From: Pilatotrama ljubarskyi
Taxonomy: Eukaryota > Basidiomycota > Agaricomycetes > Polyporales > Polyporaceae
Length of the DNA: 63,471 nt
Assembly: GCA_022385805.1 (NCBI GenBank)
Contig: MU277676.1
Coordinates: 573,907-637,377, forward strand
Reading direction: 5' to 3'
The notes under the pieces were generated by a model. The model saw only the letters and a list, made by a program, of their open reading frames with translations, did not search any database and was not told the DNA's origin. Below, piece by piece: positions 50,101 through 61,053 of the stretch. Every line of letters starts with the position of its first letter. The stretch's first letter is position 1. The position numbers and the translations under genes are program-made.

Positions 50101-51154
50101 GTCTCCTGCTAGATCCCCTGCGCGTTCGCCATCCAGATCACCTGCTGTATCTCCAGCCCCGAGCCCTAGGGTCGCAGCTCAGGTCCTTTCGGCTGCCGAG
50201 GCCGCCCCGAAGACAGCAGAGCAGAAGGACACTGGCATTTCGTCTGCAGACCAGGCCACAGCTTCCAAGGAGGAGCACCAGGCCGCACCAAACCCCCGCT
50301 CCTCCGGTTTCGTCGCGATTGGAACCGCGCGAGCTTCCACCCTTCGTCCCCCAGCCAACGCGACCGGCGCAAAGCCTGGGCAGAGAAGTGCTGCGCCATG
50401 GGACGCCTATCTTCTTCCCAAGGCATCTCCTCGTCTCGCAGTCTACCCACCTCGAACATCAGATCCGGAGGTCAAGTACGACGTGCGCTCTGCCCGCGGG
50501 GGCAGAGGTGGGATCGTCGCCTCGGTGGCTTCGCTCTGGGCCTCGGCTGCCCAGTCCCAATCTGCTGGCAAGGATGCTGCGAAGTCTCCGCCGGCACCGG
50601 CGGTCCCAAAACCTCACCCCAAGCCTGCTAAGTTGGCGGAACAGTGGAAAGCAAAGACTGGACTGGACCTCGCGAAACCCGGCTCGCCCAGGTCTGAGCC
50701 GTCCGAGTCCCCAGCGCCTGCTGATGGTCGCCCCAAGGCACTTCGACCCACACCGAAGACCGCGTTTTCCTCGCCGACCATGACCCCGCCCAACGCGGAC
50801 CCGACTCCTCCTTCCGTAGCTGACCTGACGGCAAGGCGCGCGCGGATGATCAAGTCCGCGTCCGTCCCCGCAGTCGTGTCCTCGTCTCTGGCCACTCCGA
50901 TGATCTCGTCGACGGCTTCGCTCGCGCGTCCGGCCCTTGCAGTTGCGGAGCGCCATAAGTTGAACGTGAAGCTCCCTCCGACGATCTCCGAGGGCGACCC
51001 GCGTCCGGACGGGAAGGGATCTGCCCCAGCCTCCGCGTCTTCCGCGTCGGCCGCCGCCGGACCTAAGTCGCCGCCGGCCAAGGCGGAGCTGGCCTTCGGG
51101 CAGGCGCGACTGCGGGAGCTCATCAAGAGATATCAGGGTCAACTTAATTCATGA
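47102..51154 (+). CDS. Arrestin-like protein with a very long disordered tail
   Basis: Probably an alpha-arrestin-type adaptor. Start ATG at 47102 (a second Met follows at 47111). The N-terminal beta-sandwich contains KVKVSLKFADTQYAAGGTVT, a typical arrestin opening, then GKMELECKAEKGLGIGVIMV and TTFLFQFPLP with RLRYEVRASV. The C-terminal arrestin half has GGFMVAGQPACIELMVKNHS, VTLTRELYLPN and VSDTVTSVAF-like strands, ending LRLDLPVVILHPSV. The remaining about 930 residues in the last exon are low-complexity Pro/Ser/Ala-rich, with a SPAR repeat at 50066-50146. A region around 49680-49900 is rich in charged Arg/Glu/Lys. I do not see a canonical PPxY ubiquitin-ligase motif. It likely works as a trafficking adaptor; the cargo is unknown. 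Confidence 0.8.
50066..50146 (+). repeat. 12-bp in-frame repeat encoding SPAR units
   Basis: Five SPAR units, then SPSR and SPA, in frame in the arrestin-like tail. Synonymous codons differ from unit to unit (for example AGG, AGA and CGT for Arg), so the protein repeat is kept while the DNA has drifted, which argues for selection on the peptide. Confidence 0.75.
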
Positions 51155-52069
51155 TACAGACCATGGCTGAACATGCCAAGTGCTGCTCTGCCTACCTGCG
51201 CTCGTAGCAGCAGCTTCTCTGCCTCCCTTGTTTTCATCACGACTTGTCTGCTTCATCTGTTTTGCTCCATTCACCCTCCTCATCTCAATCACCGCACGCA
51301 CAAGCTAATGTAGCATTCGAGCTGCTTCCGAATCCCGCCGTCTCCTTGCACGCTGAATTATCCGCTCAGGTTCCTTCTGTCTACCGATACCTATCTGTTA
51401 CGACCTGTTACGATCTCTCTTGTCTCTCTGGATGAACTCTTGTATCTCCTTCTCAAATAACTCGATCATGCTGCTCATTTCTGCCCCAGTCCCGCTGTGT
51501 TTGTGGCGCGCGGGCCGCATATAAGCGCCTGTACCCCGCGGTCTTGCCCAGGCTGGGCCCTTGAAGCTGGGACGCCTTTACCGTGCTGAACGTCCTCGAG
51601 CATGCACACCAGAACTTGTATTGAACCGCGATCTCCAGAATCATATTGTCGTGAAGCCTCTCATGGCATGCCGAGATACACCACTCACGAGTGTCTAACA
51701 CTGATCCACGTGTCCACCGCCAGAAGTACAGACCTGGTCATCTGTACCACCTTCGTGCGACTCCGTGAAGTGGGCGCAGTCGAGATATGCCCAGGTATTT
51801 TGCCTATGCCCCTCGTCCTCGCGAACCCTATCTTATCTGCGTGATTCAGACGTCAGCTTCCCTGGGTACTTTGTGAAGCCGTACAGAGGTCCCCCGTCGG
51901 GCCGCCGCTTCTTATCTTCGGAATGCGCACTCTGTGAACCGTAATGGCTCGAGGGGCAGATAAAGGCGGAGGATGCGAGTACTTCGAACTCACAGCCTCC
52001 CCGTTCCTCGAGAACTCGCCCCGTCTGTTACCCTCTTTGCTCAGCTCGCAGATCGTCTGAGACTTCGCA
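51155..52069. other. Intergenic, formamidase promoter
   Basis: About 915 bp. The left part is the arrestin 3' side. The right part carries three AGATAA sites listed separately. No gene seen. Confidence 0.5.
51833..51963. promoter_or_regulatory. Cluster of three AGATAA (GATA-factor) sites upstream of the formamidase
   Basis: AGATAA occurs on the minus strand at about 51833-51838 and 51912-51917 and on the plus strand at 51958-51963, within 240 bp of the formamidase ATG at 52070. This is the HGATAR site of nitrogen-regulatory GATA factors (AreA/NIT2), known to control amidase and formamidase genes in ascomycetes; control here is an inference. Confidence 0.55.
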
Positions 52070-54575
52070 ATGGCCACTAAGGAGAACTCCTTCGCGCATC
52101 GCACCGTCGTCGAGGTAAGCGCCCCTTTGTGGACCTACTCTGATCGGAGCGCCTAAGCGAAATTCCTCGTGAATTCAGGTCGACCCATTCATGTAAGCGT
52201 TGGTCGCGATCATAGAAGCAGATGAATGCGAGACTGACTCGGCGCGCGTGCAAACAGCCCGGCTGACCAACAGAAGGTACGTCACTCAAAGACCGTTTCG
52301 GCATAACCTGTCTAACGGCATGTCGAATCGCAGGGTATCCACAACCGTTGGCAGTAAGCCTCGACCACGCCCCTCCGTCGCATGCATGCACTGATCCCGA
52401 TCATCCACAGTCCGGATATCCCGGCATTCGCCACAGTAAAGCCCGGAGAGGTCTTCACCGTCCAGTGTGTCGGTACGTTTCTAGTCTGTGACAATCCATG
52501 TTTCCCGCTCACTCATGAGACCAGACTGGACTGGTGCCCAGATCGGCAACAACGACTGTGAGTAGTCCATTCATGGCGCGCATATGATGGATATCCCGTG
52601 ACGCTTTCTACAGGCAGCGATGACATCAAAAATGTCGACCTCACAAAGATCCACAACCTCTCGGGGCCAGTTGCGATCGAGGGCGCGGAGCCCGGAGACT
52701 GTCTCGTGGTAGATATTCTCGATGGTCAGCCAAAGCGACCAGATCTCCGATTAGCTAGCTAACGCTCGACACCAGTACGGCCATTCGACAAAATGCCATG
52801 GGGTTACACTGTATGTTCCTCTGGCAATCCACTTGAAATCCGTGCTCATGATTGGACAGGGCATATTCGAGCTCGAGAACGGTGGTGGCCTCTTCGGTAC
52901 GCACCAATACCAACACGCAATGATAGCTTTATCGCTGACAATCGCGTAGCCCGTGAGTTCAACAGCAAAGCCGCCAAGGCGATCTGGGACTTCAAAGGCG
53001 TCTACGCGACGTCGCGACACATCCCCGGGGTCAAGTTCGCGGGCGTCTCGCACCCGGGTCTCATCGGCACCGCGCCATCGCCAGAGCTGCTCGCGACCTG
53101 GAACAAGCGCGAGGGCGAGCTCATTGCCGCGAACGCCAACTCTATCCCCGCTGTTGCGTTCCCGCCTGAACCGAAGGGCGCGTACGTCGGCCAGGACATC
53201 CCCAAGGAGGTCATGGAGAAGATCGCGAAGGAGGGGGCGCGGACGGTTCCTCCTCGCGAGCATGGCGGCAACTGTGATGTGCGTGTCTCCGCAGTTGAGA
53301 CGGCGGCTTGAGTCTGACTGCGTGATTTTTACATAGATCAAGAACTTGTCGAAAGGCTCGCGGTGCTACTTCCCAGTATACGTGAAGGGCGCCAACTTGT
53401 CCGTCGGCGACCTGCACTTCTCTCAGGGAGACGTGAGTTGTCGAGCATTTGTGCTGACTCGAATGGATAAACTGACGTCAATATACAGGGAGAGGTATGG
53501 CGCGCCTTCCTGCCAAGACTCACTGTCACGTACTGAACGTATTATATAGATCTCCTTCTGCGGCGCGATCGAGATGGTGAGTATAACAACCACGATCACA
53601 CGCTTCATGGATGGCTGACGTACTTTGCAGGCTGGCATCATCACCTTCAGCTGCAGTATAATCAAGAACGGCGTGGAGAAGTTCGCGATGAAGCAGCCAA
53701 TGTTCTTGGTGAGCTTCGAAGTCTACACCCCATGCGAATCCGGCTCTGAACGGGTGCCTCCGGTAGCCTTCTCCTGTGGATCCTCTCTATTCTGCGAAGG
53801 TGCATTGCATCGTACATCGCTTGCGATCGCCCGTATCTGACTTCAGCGGGCTAGCTCATCTTCGAGGGCATCAGCGTTGATCTTCGTGAGTGCGAACCGC
53901 ATCGCTCTGCTGTGACTAGCCTGACCGATGTACATTCTAGATGGGACTGGCAAGCAGTACGACATGGACGCGTGAGTACATGGCCCAAGTGCGTTTAGCG
54001 ATTAGGTGCCTGACGGCCGTTGTCCAGCACCGTCGCGTTCAAGCAGGCTACGCTCAACGCGATCACCTACCTCATGAAGGTACGTCAGAAATCATTCTCC
54101 GCTGCCTTCGACTACTAACATGCGCATGGTACAGCTCGGATACAGTGAGCAAATATGTTTCATGGATTCACAATTACTCTGCTCACAGTTTTGTCAAATG
54201 CAGCTCGCGAGCAGGCTTGTGAGTTTGGAGGCTGTCTCATATCCTCACATCCCATATTGAAGATATCGTGACAGACCTATTACTTTCGGCTGCACCGGTC
54301 GAGAGCCATGTGGGTGCCATAGTGGTATGTCGCGTCTGCCCGTTTAGCAGCGTCGAGTCACTCTAAGCACGCTTGCTGCTTTCCAGGACTCGCCAAACGC
54401 ATGCGTCACTATGGCGCTTCCTCTTGGAATCTTCGACTTCGTGAGCCAACCGACGTTGCTTCGTATGTTCCAACTCTCACTCGTTGTACCCGCATAGGAC
54501 ATCTTGCCCAAGGAAGAAGGCCTGACGAAGAGGGACTTGGGCCAGTGCGCCATCCGCAGCGACGGAGTCGTCTGA
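52070..54575 (+). CDS. Formamidase (acetamidase/formamidase family)
   Basis: Cytosolic hydrolase giving formate and ammonia from formamide, used in nitrogen scavenging. Start ATG at 52070 in MATKENSFAHRTVVEVD. Conserved blocks over about a dozen exons: IPAFATVKPGEVFTVQCVDW, VAIEGAEPGDCLVVDIL, KMPWGYTGIFELENGGG, KFAGVSHPGLIGTAPSPELL, PREHGGNCDIKNLSKGS, FPVYVKGANLSVGDLHFSQG, then DGEISFCGAIEMAG and DATVAFKQATLNAITYL. The C-terminus reads DILPKEEGLTKRDLGQC and stops at 54575. All the conserved metal and active-site-rich blocks are visible, with no break. GATA sites in front suggest nitrogen catabolite control. It is followed on the same strand by an aldehyde dehydrogenase; no evidence of shared function. 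Confidence 0.93.
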
Positions 54576-55264
54576 TGAGGAGTCTTTCAGAGGGCAGTTC
54601 GTGTTCAGCTGGTCGATTCTAGGGTCCGAGGTGTATCAAAGGAAGTGCCAGTGCAGTAGTTACATGTACGTGTAGCATATTCGATCATGGTCTTATTGCA
54701 TCCCTTCGAGGAATATATTGCTCTCGTGAGCAAGAAGCGCTCCGTGTGAGCATGCCCGGGTACTGTGTTCGCACCCTGCATATCCGGGCACAACGGGAGC
54801 TTAATCGAGGAGCATGTGATACGGCCGACACATAAGACACAGTATTTCGCATAGTTCAGGCCCCCACCTGCTCTCACCAAGCCGGCTCTGCTTTTCCACC
54901 CTCCAACAAGAAAAGCTGCCTCCGGTGCTGGTGACACGGTGAGTCTCTGCATGATCTTTCGTATTCGACCGTTGGGCCGAGGCCGTTTCCGCGCGGAACG
55001 GAGTGGCAATAGGCGCCGGTCTGGCTTGACGGATGCCGTCACCACTACAGTACCGGCGCACTGCCCCGCCGCCGCAGCGCAATACTCCGCGTCGTGTCGT
55101 TCGACTGTCAAGCTCACATTCGTATAAGACCTACGGGTCTGACTTGTTAGCTTTGAGTAGTTACTATCAACCCCCCACTTGAATTCGGGTCCTCCTTTAC
55201 TAGTACTCAGCTTCGATCGAGTAGGCTCCTAGCCTAGTAACCCGCATTTATTCAGTCGCCCACC
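54576..55264. other. Intergenic, formamidase to aldehyde dehydrogenase
   Basis: About 690 bp. An antisense 170-codon frame (54605-55117) has no recognisable domain. No gene supported. Confidence 0.45.
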
Positions 55265-57750
55265 ATGGCTACTCTGACTTACACCGCCATCGAGGATATC
55301 CCGAAGGTATGGTCACTGACAGTTGTTTCTATTGTACTGCTCACAGAATGAAATCCTAGATCCGTGAGACAGCCCGCAAGGCATTCGAGTCCGGACGGAC
55401 GCAGTCGATTGCCTTCAGAAAGGAACAAATCGCACAAGTCGGCTGGCTCATCAAGGACAACGAGGAGCGTCTTCGCGAAGCCTTGCATACCGACCTGGGC
55501 CGTCACCCCCAGGAGACCGACCTGTATGGCTTCATGGCTCATGGATCGCAATGGCGCTAATCGTCTCCCACATAGCCTGGACTTTGGCTCTGCCCTCGGC
55601 GAAGTCAGAACGGCGTATGACAATATCGAGAAATGGGTAAAGCCGCAGAAGATCGACTTCTCTCTCAATTGGTTCGCCATGGGCCCTAAATACGTGCCTG
55701 AGCCGAAAGGGGTAGTCCTCATCATCGCCCCTTTCAACCTCCCGATGTTCTTGCTCCTGGGACCACTCGTGAATCTCGCCGTTGTTACGCGTAAAGGCCA
55801 CTATGTGTCTAACTTCAGGATAGGTTAGCGCTATTGCAGCAGGAGACGCCGCGGTCCTCAAGCCGTCTGAGCAGACGCCTGTGACCAGCCAGCTCATCGC
55901 CGAGCTTGTTCCCAAGTACCTTGACCCGGAGCTCTACCATGTCGTCAACGGAGGGGTACCTGAGACTACTAAGGTATGGAGTTAAGGGCTGGTTCACATA
56001 GTGGGACATCGCTAAACGTAATGCAGCTACTTGAACTTCAATGGGATCACAGTGAGTGCACGGCATAGCGTTCACGCAGGCGGCTCATCCCTGACTACAA
56101 TTGCAGTCTTATATACTGGTACGTGTCCACAACGCATAATAGGCCGAATATTCGCACTCTTATATCCGATCTTAGGCAACGGTCGTGTTGGGCGAATCAT
56201 CGCCCAGGCTGCGGCAAAGCACCTCACGCCGATCACTTTGGAGGTTAGTGTATCTTCTTAATGTGACATTCGTCTTGGATTGACCCATATATCACAGCTT
56301 GGCGGTACGACTCTTGTTGGGGATCAGTCGCATCCGTAGTGACAGTGCTCGTGCTCCCCAGGAAAGAACCCTGTCGTGGTCGACCCAAAGGTCGACGTCA
56401 AGATGACGGCGAAGAGGCTGCTCTGGGGTCGATTCTCCAACGCCGGACAGGTGGGGTTATACCAGGTACTACTGAGCAAACGTGCTATGCTGACTCAAAC
56501 AAGATCTGCTTGGCACCCGAGTATGTCCTGGTGCCTGCAGAATTCCAGGACACCTTGGTCGAAGCCCTGAAAGAAGCGTGGGCATCATATGCCGTTTACA
56601 AACCGGCGGTTATGACTGACTGCAGTATGCAGTTACCAATCCTTCTACCCCGAAGGCCCCGAGAAGTCCGACTCCATCTCGCGCATCGTCAACGAGGCGC
56701 ACACCAGCCGGATCAAACGTCTCGTCGACGAGACGAAGGGCAAGATCGTCCTCGGAGGCCAGGCTGACGTCTCGAAGAGGTACATCGCGCCGACGGTGGT
56801 TCGCGATGTGCCGTTGGATGACTCGTTGATGAGCGAGTGAGTGCTTCGTGCCTGCCCTAGGTCGGTCGGGGCTGATTGTGTTGACCCAGGGAGATCTTCG
56901 GCCCCGTTCTCCCGCTCGTGCCTGTCAAGGACGTCGATGAGGCCATTTCGGTGATCAAGGCTAGGTACGTTGCAGCTGAGCTCCAGACTGTCGCCTCGAG
57001 TGCTGAGGGCTCTACAGGGAGTATCCGCTCGCTGTCTATGTCTTTTCGACGGATAAGAAGTTCCAGGAGAAAGGTTAAAGCACTGTTCACTTATCTCTTG
57101 CTGAAATGACTCATGTTCTATACAGTATTCAAGAACACGAAGAGCGGAGCCGCTGTCGCAAACGAGACTGTCATAAGCGCAGGAGGTACGCCAACTCTGT
57201 GAGGTTTACGTCGAAGCGATGCACTGACGTCCTGGCGCAGTTCCCGGCCTGCCCGTTGGAGGTATCGGCCCGAGCGGATGTGAGTGCGAATCTTCTCGAC
57301 GGGAGCAATCATCGCTAACATACATCCTACCACCCTAGACGGCTACTATTCTGGCAAGCACTGCTTCGAGCAATTCACGCACTACCGTGTCTCCTTGGAC
57401 AACCCCGGATGGTACGACGTATGGTTCTCGTCATCACTTCTTTCCAGCTCTGAATACTCCGCAGGGTGGACAGGGTCGCGTTTGGCTTCCGCTATCCTCC
57501 GTACAAGGTACGTCCGCCACTCTCCTCGCAGTCAACATCATTATGACACTCACTCTACAACTCATAGCCGGACTACAAGAAGTACCTCCGCGCCATCAAC
57601 GCCTCGCTCCCGCCCCGGCCGGGCACGGCGGCGGCCAAGTCGCTCGCGAAGAGGTGGGGCTTCTGGATCCTGTTCGCGCTCGTCGGCGCGTCGTCGGTCT
57701 TGCTGACCAAGTCGGGGCGGCTTCCTCAGTTGAAGGCTCTGCTGAAGTGA
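55265..57750 (+). CDS. HFD1: ALDH3-type fatty aldehyde dehydrogenase (HFD1-like)
   Basis: NAD(P)-dependent dehydrogenase that oxidises long-chain aldehydes, membrane-bound. Start ATG at 55265 in MATLTYTAIEDIPK. About 15 short exons encode RETARKAFESGRTQSIAF, GPKYVPEPKGVVLIIAPFN, AAGDAAVLKPSEQTPVTSQL, HLTPITLELGGKNPVVVDP with the catalytic Glu, and EIFGPVLPLVPVKDVDEAI. The nucleophile Cys is in NAGQICLAPEY, formed by splicing out about 60 bp between 56450 and 56510. LAVYVFSTDKKFQEK, VPGLPVGGIGPSG and HCFEQFTHYRVSLDNPGW follow. A C-terminal hydrophobic anchor (WGFWILFALVGASSVLL) and basic flanks match Hfd1/FALDH proteins that sit on membranes or lipid droplets. Stop at 57750. Confidence 0.92.
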
Positions 57751-58680
57751 ACTGTATACATTTGGGGGCGTGAAACGTCGCTCGCGGTATGAGATAACGA
57801 CGAATTTGTTAGCAGACGCGCTCAGACAGCATACTCCTTACCTACGCTGCTCCCCTACCGCCACCTATCTCCTGAGTGCTATCTCCCCTGTACGTCTATG
57901 TTCTGAGGACCTGCACTCATGTGTACACATGCCACACTGCTCTGTCCTTCTTAGCATCTCTTGCATGTCTCTTTCGACACCTCTCTCGTTCGGGCACTCG
58001 AGACTTGAGGCTGCTCCAGTTGACCGTAAGTATTATGTGGCTCGTGCTTGATCTCAGTGCGCTGATGCTCGCCGAACTCGTTACCATCATTGATCATTCC
58101 GACGACCGCATCTCTCTAGTATTTATGCCGGAGGCCGTCATGCACGATCCGCCGGTTGTTGTCAAGGGAGCCCGGCATCCTCTCAGATAGTCGAGCGCTT
58201 GTAACTTGTTTCTTCCAAAAGAGGCAGGTGTGTAGGAATCGCCGTGCCAAGCCTCCCCCGCTCGCTTGTTTCCGCGGATGGTCCTCGCAACCGGGCCTCG
58301 AAAACAGAACTTCAGAATATTCCATTCTGTGACGGCCCGCGGCGCCATCGAGTCCGTGGGACGGGTGCGGTGACGCGACCTCGACCTCGCGTTGGCTATC
58401 GCACGCGAGCGGAAGTCATCGGACGATGCGGCGCGCAGAGTATAAAGGCAGGCGGCGTGCACGCTGGCACGCTCCCCAACACTCGTCTTTTCTCTCCTCC
58501 CACTTTCCTTCCCCTTGTGGTCCGGTCTCGAAGGCCTCTTTCCCTTCCTTCCGCGCACGCAGCTAGTCTGTCTCTGTTGTTTCTTCTGCAGCAATTCCGC
58601 AGCTAGTCTGTGACTTGGTCATCTCGCCGCTTCCTCCCCCAAAGCACCTGTTCTCTACTCTGTCCTTCATTTCATCCGAG
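57751..58680. other. Intergenic, promoter of the duplicated secreted protein
   Basis: About 930 bp: aldehyde dehydrogenase 3' end, then the promoter with TATA at 58441 and a long pyrimidine-rich leader (58490-58680). No gene supported. Confidence 0.5.
58441..58446 (+). promoter_or_regulatory. TATA box of the duplicated secreted protein gene
   Basis: TATAAA lies 240 bp upstream of the ATG at 58681, ahead of a CT-rich leader (ctcctcc, cttcctt runs), a layout common to highly expressed basidiomycete genes. Confidence 0.55.
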
Positions 58681-60025
58681 ATGGTCAGACTCGCGTCTAT
58701 CTTCGCTCTTACCGTGGCTGGCCTCGTCGCGGCTGCGCCCATCCGCTTCCCCAAAGTGTCCAAGCGTGCCTTCGCGCTCCAGGAGTAAGAGCACCGTGCC
58801 ACATCCCCGTCTGAGTGCGTGCTAAGATTTTCTGCAGCTATGCGGACTTCCAGATCTCCGACGGTACTGCGGGTGACGCGGAAGCCGAGGCGAACGCCGT
58901 CTTCGTCGACCCCTTCAACGGCGTCGACCTCGCGACAGTCGACGACGCCACGCTCAAAGCCGTCCAGACGATGCGCGAGGCCGCCGAGGACGCAGAGACG
59001 GAGCAGTTCAACCCCGCGATCGACGCCGCGTCCGGCGACGAGGCCGACGCGCTCCAGAACGGCAAGATCAAGAACAAGGTGCTCAAGCTCACCGGCGAGG
59101 TGCAAGCGCTCAACATCCAGATCGCCCAGGCCAAGGCCGCTGGCGACGATACGTCGGATCTTGAGGACAAGCTTGCCGAGGAGCAGTGAGCTCATCGTTA
59201 TCCGAGCTATGCTGTGCCCGGATACTGACGAGGGCGGTAGGACGAAGCTGACCAAGAACATTGCCACTGACAAGAAGGCCGCCGGCCAGCCCTCCAAGGG
59301 CGTGACTGGTGGTGCGGCGACGAACAACGCTGCCGCCAATGCTTCTTCGGCTTCCTCTGCTACGGCTTCTTCCACCAAGGCCGCCTCGACCAAGGCTGCG
59401 TCCACCAAGACGTCCGCCGCCGCCTCTGCTTCCGCCACCGCCGCCGCTTCCGGCAGTGCCGACGGCTCCTCGTTTTCGTTCGCCGTCCAGGAGTGAGTCT
59501 AGAAGTGCATTCGTCCTGTACAACTGGGGCTGATCATCGCGACAGTTACGCCGACTTCCAGATTTCCGATGGCACCGCGGGTGACGCCGAGGCGCAGGCG
59601 AACGCTGTCTTCGTTGACCCCCTTGCAGGCCTCGACCTCGCCACGCTCGACGATATCGTCGCGGACAACATGGAGACGATGCGCAAGGCCGCCGAGTCTG
59701 CGGAAACCGATAAGTTCAACCCCGCGATCGAGGCTGCTTCAGGCGACGAGGCGGATGCCCTCCAGAACGGCAAGATCAAGAACAAGGTCTTGAAGCTCAC
59801 GGGCGAGGTCCAGGTGCTCAAGATCAAGCTCGCCAAGGCCCAGGCGTCCGGCGACGACACCTCCGACATCGAGGACAAGATCTCCGAGGAACAGTACGTC
59901 GCTCATGCATTCAGTACCTCAGCCGTGGCAGAGCTGACACGCCATTGGCTGCCAGGACGAAGCTGAGCACGAACATTGCCACCGACAAGAAGAATGCCGG
60001 CGCTCCCTCCAAGGGCGTCGCATAA
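58681..60025 (+). CDS. Secreted protein built of two copies of one module
   Basis: Five exons, 373 residues: 58681-58784, 58838-59185, 59241-59492, 59546-59893 and 59956-60025, all introns in phase 2. Exon 1 encodes a signal peptide (ATG, hydrophobic LASIFALTVAGLVAAAP) and a basic RFPKVSKR that may be a processing site. Exons 2 and 4 are both 348 bp and encode the same 115-residue module: DYADFQISDGTAGDAEA, then an acidic helix FNPAIDAASGDEADALQNGK, KIKNKVLKLTGEVQ and a GDDTSDLED ending. By hand count about 88 of 115 residues match, without gaps. Exon 3 starts with TKLTKNIATDKK and continues as an Ala/Ser/Thr linker ending FAVQ, which echoes FALQ at the end of exon 1. No enzyme motif; a small secreted protein family of unknown role. 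Confidence 0.88.
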
Positions 60026-60592
60026 GCATCAAGTACCGTCGGTGCGATGCATGCGTGCTCCCTGGCTGTGTTTCCCGCTCTTTCTAGCTTGCTGCACTAG
60101 AACACTTTGTACCGTTAGCGCACTCTTTCTGCTGCCAATTTCACTGGATTAGGAGAGAATATTGAGTACCGTACATGACTTGCATGGCATGAACTCGCAG
60201 TTGAGTGTCGAGCGTTGAGCGAGCGAACTCAAGCTGGGACGGTTTCTTGGCAACGGAGCTGTAGCAGTGTGGGCAGTTGCGCCTCGCTTCGCGCATGGGC
60301 GGGTACAGTCTGGGTCTGGTGTTCCGAGCCTGGCTCTCGCCAAGGATGGTGTGGCTCGTCAATCCTCGGACACGCCTACGATAGTCCGGCGTTACGAAGA
60401 GATTGAACGTAGCATAAGTCAAGCAAAGTCATGTCCTGACGGGGAGGAGAGAACAGGGGTAACGGGGGACAACTGTACAAGTGAAAAGGAATGATCCATG
60501 TCCAAGGTATATGAATACTAAGTCCGCTCGAAAGCAGCACTAGAGCGGCGCGTCAGACATCGCTCACACCCGGAAACATGCAAATGCACCTC
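60026..60592. other. Convergent 3' region, secreted protein and membrane protein
   Basis: About 570 bp between two stop codons on opposite strands. No gene supported. Confidence 0.5.
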
Positions 60593-61053
60593 TCACCGAG
60601 CCGACGGAGCAGCCCCCCGCACACGCACACGCCCGTCCTTCAATCTCTCAGTGATGATCGGACTCGCCGCCGGCCTGAACTTGTATTCCCTCGAGTACCT
60701 ATCGTCCCGCCCGCACCGCACCGTGCGCTCAGAATAAGTCATCCTCGACCTAAGAAATGCATCAGCAAACGTCGCGCGACGCACCTCGAAGCATGAACGA
60801 CCTTGGGCTGCTGCGCAGCAACGGACGCGCGCATCCTGAACCCGATCCAGAGGAGTGCGATCATAAAGAGGATGAGTGCGACGCGTTTCCACGTGGACGG
60901 GGTCGGAGGGTTAAAGCGAGGGTCCTCGGCGAGCCTGCGGTGCAGCTCTTGGAGGTCGCTCGTCGGCTCGTCGCGGCTGGTTCGCCGCTTCATGTCCGCG
61001 GGCTGGTCAGGGTTGGTCGGGAGTCGCTCGTACTTGTGGGCGGAGGAGGACAT
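60593..61053 (-). CDS. Small single-pass membrane protein, conserved but unnamed
   Basis: Two exons, 124 residues, in exact frame: 61053-60785 and 60698-60593 (donor GTGCGT, acceptor ending GATAG). The N-terminal half is charged: MSSSAHKYERLPTNPD, then SDLQELHRRLAEDPRFNPPT. One hydrophobic helix VALILFMIALLWIGFRM crosses the membrane. The C-terminal half reads QPKVVHASRYSREYKFRPAA and SPIITERLKDGRVRVRG. The second exon spells the RYS..YKFRPAASPIITE-type motif across the junction, which supports the intron choice. I know this pattern as a small protein widespread in basidiomycetes with no assigned function; that is memory, not a search. Possibly ER/Golgi membrane. Confidence 0.78.

Noticed and set aside
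52070..57750. Formamidase and aldehyde dehydrogenase as an operon-like pathway pair
   Set aside because: They are separated by about 690 bp, act on unrelated substrates, and fungi lack such operons as a rule.
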